Source of the DNA: Candidatus Bathyarchaeota archaeon
Lineage (GTDB): Archaea > Thermoproteota > Bathyarchaeia > Bathyarchaeales > SOJC01
Assembly: GCA_004376645.1 (NCBI GenBank)
Contig: SOJC01000100.1
Coordinates: 1-36,327 of the forward strand
Direction of reading: 5' to 3'
Length of the DNA stretch: 36,327 nt
Shown here in pieces: positions 33,085-36,327 of the stretch. A program made the translations under genes and the position numbers. The notes under the pieces were generated by a model. It worked only from the letters and a program-made list of their open reading frames with translations, did no database searches and had not been told where the DNA came from. Numbering within the stretch: position 1 is the first letter of the stretch; each line of letters begins with the position of its first letter.

Positions 33085-33384
33085 GTGAGAAGAGTTTTGG
33101 TTCAAGTGCTGAGTCAGTTGAAGTCATCTCATAGGGGACGGCTAGATATTATCGCGACTATTCTGCGTTCAACTATGATTGGTGCTAGGAAGACTTCAAT
33201 TATGTACCGGTGTAATCTGAGTTTTAAGCAGTTGGAGTTTTATTTGGGCTTTCTCTTGAGGAAAGGCCATTTGACGATGTCCACCAAGTCTAGAGGGAAT
33301 AATAGCAGGTTTTTTGAGACTACGGAGAAGGGATTGGGTTTCTTGCGGGCTTACCGCAACTTGGAAGAGTTAATGTCCAAGTAG
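33085..33384 (+). CDS. Winged helix-turn-helix protein (ArnR1-like/HTH_45 type), copy 1
   Basis: Small (99 aa) DNA-binding protein. The pattern I-x3-IL, GARKTSIMYRCNLSF, YL-x2-LL and a C-terminal T-x2-G-x3-L wing matches the archaeal winged-helix family often annotated as ArnR1-like. Two further genes of this family follow within 1.8 kb (33793 and 34824), sharing the core GA-x-KT-x-IMY-x-x-NL. The target is unknown. The GTG start at 33085 has AAAGGGG upstream. A run of eight T follows the stop and should end transcription, since the next gene is convergent. Confidence 0.8.
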   Translation: MRRVLVQVLSQLKSSHRGRLDIIATILRSTMIGARKTSIMYRCNLSFKQLEFYLGFLLRKGHLTMSTKSRGNNSRFFETTEKGLGFLRAYRNLEELMSK

Positions 33385-33400
33385 TTTCAGTGTGTCTGTG

Positions 33401-33610
33401 TTAGATTTTTTTTAAGAATTCAGTGAAGGCTTTTGAGAGTCTCGCTTTCTTCTGTTGCCGGTTGAGTTCGAGGAAGGAGAAGGCTGAGAGGAAGTTGGTG
33501 AGGAGTTCTATTTTGCACTCGTGGAGTTTAGATTTTTGGCTGATCTCTCTTATGGAGTGCCACTTTCCGTCTTTGAGCATCTCAAGTGCATTGTCGATAC
33601 GTTTGTGCAA
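33401..33610 (-). CDS. Winged-helix DNA-binding protein, different family
   Basis: Protein of 69 aa. The segment GKWHSIREISQKSKLHECKI followed by a helix and a basic wing (NRQQKKARLSKAFTEFLKK) is a compact winged helix, a type common in archaea and distinct from the three ArnR1-like copies around it. The start is TTG 33610; a TATA-like ATTATTTAAG at about 33648-33657 predicts a leader of about 18 bases without a ribosome binding site, which archaea tolerate. The frame is open further upstream without a better start. Convergent with 33085-33384, 16 bases apart. Confidence 0.7.
   Translation of the reverse strand: MHKRIDNALEMLKDGKWHSIREISQKSKLHECKIELLTNFLSAFSFLELNRQQKKARLSKAFTEFLKKI
33406..33413 (+). 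terminator. Oligo-T terminator between convergent winged-helix genes
   Basis: Eight consecutive T beginning 22 bases after the stop at 33384. On the other strand the same bases encode the lysine-rich end of the convergent gene. Confidence 0.45.
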
Positions 33611-33724
33611 CGGAGTGGCCCCGTCATAGCCTTTCAGCTTTGTGGGCTTAAATAATTTCTGAGGGCTTCTTTCAGAAGAGTCTTCTAGAAGTTTATGCTA
33701 GGTTGTTGTGGGCGGGGAGTTACG

Positions 33725-33737
33725 TTTTTATAATTTT
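33725..33737 (+). promoter_or_regulatory. Candidate TATA box of the second ArnR1-like gene
   Basis: TTTTTATAATTTT, predicted start near 33757-33762. A TGTTCTA heptamer, the same as the repeats before the 34308 gene, lies at 33761-33767 close to that start. Confidence 0.4.
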
Positions 33738-33792
33738 GGGTTGTTGTTATAGGTTTGTTATGTTCTATGTTTTAGGTTAGGGGTTGGTGTCG

Positions 33793-34047
33793 ATGGTTCG
33801 GAGGAGTAGGGTGGAGGTTATTGTGGATATTCTTACGGAGACGTTGGAGGGGGCTAATAAGACGAGGATTATGTATAGGGCTAATTTGAATTTTATGCGG
33901 TTTAATTGTTATCTCTCTGAGCTGGTTGAGAATGGGTTGTTGGTTGCGGAGGATGGTGGTGGTAGGCGGGTTGTTTACCGGGTTACGGAGAGGGGGAAGA
34001 CTTTGTTGGAGACGTTGCGTAAGGCTCAAGGGTTTATGGCTGTCTAG
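33793..34047 (+). CDS. Winged helix-turn-helix protein (ArnR1-like/HTH_45 type), copy 2
   Basis: Compact form of 84 aa: RRSRVEVIVDILTE, GANKTRIMYRANLNF, YLSELVENGLLV, then a wing with RVTERGKTLLE. Clear paralogue of the genes at 33085 and 34824, with the recognition-helix neighbourhood (IMYRANL) well conserved. ATG 33793 is preferred, with AGGGG nine bases upstream; a TTG at 33784 would add three residues. The coding strand is G+T-rich like the surroundings. The stop is followed by about 200 bases without a gene that end in the operator region at 34147-34238. Confidence 0.78.
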   Translation: MVRRSRVEVIVDILTETLEGANKTRIMYRANLNFMRFNCYLSELVENGLLVAEDGGGRRVVYRVTERGKTLLETLRKAQGFMAV

Positions 34048-34146
34048 CGCGTTATTCTCTGATGGTTGTTTTTTTGAGTTTCTGGTTGCTTCGCGTGTCG
34101 AGTTTTTTTGTGTTTGAGGATCTTTGGTCTAGTGTTTTATGGAGAG

Positions 34147-34238
34147 TGTTCTATTAAGTAATTATAGAAGGTCTGTTCTAGACTAATGATCCAGAACAAT
34201 CGCACTAATACTTTTATAAATTAGTGAACATTGTTCTA
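34147..34238 (+). promoter_or_regulatory. Complex operator: nested dyad over a TATA box plus TGTTCTA repeats
   Basis: Nested inverted repeat: AGAACAAT (34193-34200) pairs with ATTGTTCT (34230-34237), and CACTAAT (34203-34209) pairs with ATTAGTG (34220-34226). The loop contains the TATA-like CTTTTATAAA (34211-34220). The heptamer TGTTCTA occurs in direct orientation at 34147-34153, 34174-34180 and 34232-34238, and its inverse lies in the left arm. TTCTAT/ATAGAA (34149-34154, 34164-34169) is a further small dyad. Repressor binding here would block the promoter. Confidence 0.6.
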
Positions 34239-34307
34239 TTGTTAAATCTATGGTGAAAGATGGAGGAATCTCAGGAGAAGATATAATTACCTGGGGATTG
34301 AGGAGTA

Positions 34308-34754
34308 ATGGAAGATTCTTGTCCGCCCCCGTCAGGGAGGGATTGTATAGGGAATGCGCCGGATTGGAAAGGTTTCGTGGAAGAGCTGAGGCAGCAGTGG
34401 ACAACACTGTGGAGGGAGCGGATAGACGACAAAGTCCGAGCAGAAGGAATCGCGGATAAGAACTTTGAACTACTTTTCGTGGATAAGGGCACCGTGATAG
34501 TGGCGACTAGACACTACAAGCCTTTGGAGTTCAAGGAGATCCTTGAGGAGTATGAGGCTCCATACGAAGTTAAAGTTAAAGAGGAGAGGCCTCTTCCCCA
34601 TGTTGGTGGGTGGAGGAAGTTCGGGAGACATATGGCCAGGCGGGCTAGAAGTCGAAGAATGTTGTGGTTGGAAGATAACTCGAAGAAGGGAAGGAACGAG
34701 AATCTGCAGCTGAAGAAAGGCGGGAGGGGCTGGCTGCACCTTAATACAAAGTGA
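34308..34754 (+). CDS. Orphan hypothetical protein under the complex operator
   Basis: Protein of 148 aa with no family I recognise. After a poorly structured start (residues 1-20) it has an amphipathic Trp-rich helix (DWKGFVEELRQQWTTLWRER), a strand pair (FELLFVDKGTVIVATRHY), an acidic helix (FKEILEEYEAPYEV) and a strongly basic tail rich in Arg and Lys (RHMARRARSRR), which suggests nucleic-acid binding. It has no membrane segment and no cysteine after residue 13. Its coding strand is purine-rich and balanced, unlike the G+T-rich neighbours, a hint of transfer. Start: ATG 34308 has GGAG only two bases away; GTG 34377 is an alternative. A second frame opens at ATG 34250 nearer the promoter (70 codons), so a short overlapping leader gene cannot be excluded. 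Confidence 0.6.
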   Translation: MEDSCPPPSGRDCIGNAPDWKGFVEELRQQWTTLWRERIDDKVRAEGIADKNFELLFVDKGTVIVATRHYKPLEFKEILEEYEAPYEVKVKEERPLPHVGGWRKFGRHMARRARSRRMLWLEDNSKKGRNENLQLKKGGRGWLHLNTK

Positions 34755-34823
34755 AAGAAACAGTTTCAGTGTCTGTGTAATTCGCGTGTGGTTTTTTCTG
34801 TTTAGAGTTTTAGAGGGTTAGTT

Positions 34824-35183
34824 GTGGCGAGGTATAGGAGGCGCCTTCAAATTATTGCAGAGATTCTAGAGATTGTTAGGGGTGGTGCTCGAAAAACCCA
34901 TATTATGTATAAGGCTAATTTGAGTTACAAGTTGCTGTGTAAGTATCTTGATGAAGTTCTCGCGTGTGGATTGGTGCGTGTGGGTAGGGATGAGTGTTAT
35001 GTGGTGGCTCCGAAGGGAGAGAAGTTTCTCCAGAAGTTCTATTTGTATTTGAAGAGGCGGGAACGGGTGCATGAAGAGCTGAAGGCGGTGGATGAAGAGA
35101 AAGCTCTGCTTGAACATAAGTATATGAATGCCCGTGCTAAGGCTGGCCACACCAACAGTAAGGGTCTCATGAGGAAACGGTAG
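34824..35183 (+). CDS. Winged helix-turn-helix protein (ArnR1-like/HTH_45 type), copy 3, with helical tail
   Basis: Protein of 119 aa. Residues 1-75 repeat the pattern of the other two copies (RRLQIIAEILEIV, GARKTHIMYKANLSY, YLDEVLACGLV, VAPKGEKFLQ). Residues 76-119 add a charged helical tail (KRRERVHEELKAVDEEKALL) ending in basic residues, probably for dimerisation or DNA contact. GTG 34824 lies 70 bases after the orphan gene. The next gene begins 12 bases after its stop, so it is probably co-transcribed with the two exported proteins and may regulate them. Confidence 0.78.
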   Translation: MARYRRRLQIIAEILEIVRGGARKTHIMYKANLSYKLLCKYLDEVLACGLVRVGRDECYVVAPKGEKFLQKFYLYLKRRERVHEELKAVDEEKALLEHKYMNARAKAGHTNSKGLMRKR

Positions 35184-35195
35184 AGGTGGGACAAG

Positions 35196-35675
35196 ATGAG
35201 AAGTCGATTTAATCGCGTGTTCTTCTTTGCGGTTTTGGTGTCTGTGGTTGTTGGGTGTAGTGTGGATGCTGTTCTTGGAGTTAGTGAGGAGGAAGCTTCT
35301 ACTGTCTTGGCCGCTGCCGAGGTGAATGTTGTTGTTTGTTATTCTGCGGTTGCTGAAGCTGATGAAGTCGGGGCTAATGTTACTGCTCTGTTGACGAGGC
35401 TGGGTGAGGCTGGTGAGCTTCTATCATTGGGTGAGCTGGCCTTTAGTGAGGGGGATTATGATTCTGCTTTGACTTATGCCGGTCAGAGTCAAGAGATGCT
35501 CTCAGGCTTCGTGGATGAGGCGCACGATTTGGAGGAGCTGGCTTTCAACGAGCATTATTGGAGTTTCACGACTGATGTGTTAATCTTTGTAGTTGGTACT
35601 TCTGTTATTGTCGTTGGAAGTATCATTGTTTGGCTTCTTCTTAAAAAGAGAACCTTGGGGAGTGTTAGCAAGTGA
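35196..35675 (+). CDS. Exported helical protein with C-terminal membrane anchor
   Basis: Protein of 159 aa: N-terminal signal peptide (basic start RSRFNR, hydrophobic FFFAVLVSVVVGCSVDAVLG), an Ala/Glu-rich helical middle (residues 30-118) with a TPR-like stretch FSEGDYDSALTYAGQSQEML, and a membrane helix at about 128-150 followed by KKR. Such signal-helix-anchor proteins are common and uncharacterised in archaea; the topology suggests the helical part lies outside the cell. ATG 35196 follows GAGGTGGG. Its TGA overlaps the start of the next gene (GTGA), so translation of the pair is coupled and a shared membrane complex is likely. Confidence 0.7.
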   Translation: MRSRFNRVFFFAVLVSVVVGCSVDAVLGVSEEEASTVLAAAEVNVVVCYSAVAEADEVGANVTALLTRLGEAGELLSLGELAFSEGDYDSALTYAGQSQEMLSGFVDEAHDLEELAFNEHYWSFTTDVLIFVVGTSVIVVGSIIVWLLLKKRTLGSVSK

Positions 35676-36283
35676 TCTTGGATGAACATAAAATCTTGTT
35701 TCTACTTGTGGGTGGTGTCTTAATTTTGCTGGTTGCGTCTCCCTTTCTGAGCAGAATCCTAGTTCTCCCTCGTACTGAGTTCTTCTCAGAACTCTGGCTT
35801 CTCGGACCTAATCATATGGCTGAAGACTACCCCTTCAACATCACAAGTGGTAGCGAGTACAGCGTGTTTTTGGGGATAGGGAATCGGTTGGGGTATGCTG
35901 CTTATTATAAGGTGTTGGTGAAGTTTCGTAGTCAAAACCAGTCAGCTCCTGATAGTTTCAATAGAACTCCCAGTAGTTTGCAGGCGTTGTATGAGATTCG
36001 AACGTTTGTGGCTGACGAGGAAGTTTGGGAGATTCCACTCGCTTTTTCCTTTAATCATTTGTATAATGAGAGTCGGTTACAGGTTGATGTGAATAGTCTA
36101 ACATTGAACCAGATTGAATTAGAAAACCTTGATTATATAATATCTTGGGATAGCGCACGGAGTGTTTTCTTTGGCAATTTGTTCTTTGAGCTTTGGATAT
36201 ATAATGCTTCATCTAATTCCTTTCACTATCATGAACGTTTCGTCGATCTAAAGTTTAACATGACAAGCCACGCGCTCACATGA
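35672..36283 (+). CDS. DUF1616-type membrane protein
   Basis: Protein of 203 aa. One N-terminal membrane segment (ILFLLVGGVLILLVASPFLS, about 8-27) is followed by an extracellular domain that begins FFSELWLLGPNHMAEDYPFN and SVFLGIGN, the signature start of the DUF1616 archaeal domain, and continues with further strands and potential N-glycosylation sites (NITS, NRTP, NESR, NASS, NMTS). Typical DUF1616 proteins have more membrane helices before this domain; this one keeps only one. The function of the family is not known. GTG 35672 overlaps the preceding stop by three bases. The last 44 bases of the window hold nothing further. Confidence 0.75.
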   Translation: MILDEHKILFLLVGGVLILLVASPFLSRILVLPRTEFFSELWLLGPNHMAEDYPFNITSGSEYSVFLGIGNRLGYAAYYKVLVKFRSQNQSAPDSFNRTPSSLQALYEIRTFVADEEVWEIPLAFSFNHLYNESRLQVDVNSLTLNQIELENLDYIISWDSARSVFFGNLFFELWIYNASSNSFHYHERFVDLKFNMTSHALT

Positions 36284-36327
36284 GTACGAAGTAGTTGAAT
36301 CCCAAGTTAAGATTTCCACTGTGACCC

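Noticed and set aside
1-36327. tRNA genes and CRISPR arrays
   Set aside because: Reading the intergenic gaps showed no T-loop/acceptor pairing typical of tRNA and no regularly spaced short repeats.

Overview
The window looks like chromosomal DNA from a TACK-type archaeon. The support is archaeal RpoB in one piece, an undivided RpoA (A' and A'' fused), L30e and the short archaeal NusA-like protein, TATA/BRE-like promoters, a single-chain GMP synthase, HdrA-type flavoproteins and an FtsZ-superfamily protein. The mixture (fused RpoA, HdrA/MvhD fusion, B12-dependent ribonucleotide reductase, FtsZ family) would fit a Bathyarchaeia-like lineage, but that placement is inference from gene content. 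No tRNA, rRNA, CRISPR array or insertion sequence was seen.

Layout. (1) 0.1-7 kb: a Trm112-like protein, then a minus-strand nucleotide-sugar operon (sugar-1-phosphate nucleotidyltransferase, phosphohexomutase, a UDP-sugar dehydrogenase homologue that has lost its catalytic residues, and a Gfo/Idh oxidoreductase), with guaA upstream. (2) 7.2-15.3 kb: the transcription operon rpoB-rpoA-rpl30e-nusA on the plus strand, without rpoH in front and without S12/S7 behind. (3) 15.4-21 kb: a minus-strand electron-transfer operon of a six-cluster polyferredoxin, a small ORF, HdrA, and HdrA fused to MvhD. The two HdrA genes share a perfect 263-bp direct repeat. (4) 21-30.3 kb: moaE, two membrane proteins, class II ribonucleotide reductase, carbamate kinase, an exported protein, methionyl-tRNA synthetase and a PHP phosphoesterase. 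(5) 30.3-36.3 kb: a minus-strand operon of a ribbon-helix-helix regulator and a degenerate FtsZ-like protein, a methylthiotransferase, a cluster of four small winged-helix regulators with an orphan gene behind a complex operator, and two exported proteins.

How they fit together: the first block makes activated sugars, probably for surface glycans. The transcription block is housekeeping. The Hdr block should couple ferredoxin to a disulfide or another acceptor by flavin-based electron transfer, but HdrB and HdrC are not here. The most unusual element is the RHH/FtsZ-like pair at 30.27-31.57 kb. It resembles the haloarchaeal cdrS-ftsZ2 arrangement, but the FtsZ homologue has lost both the GTP-binding and the catalytic loops, and the RHH gene has no ATG, GTG or TTG start. 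Base composition also changes along the window: the plus strand is C-rich in sampled lines of the left part and strongly G+T-rich to the right of about 25.7 kb, whatever the gene orientation.
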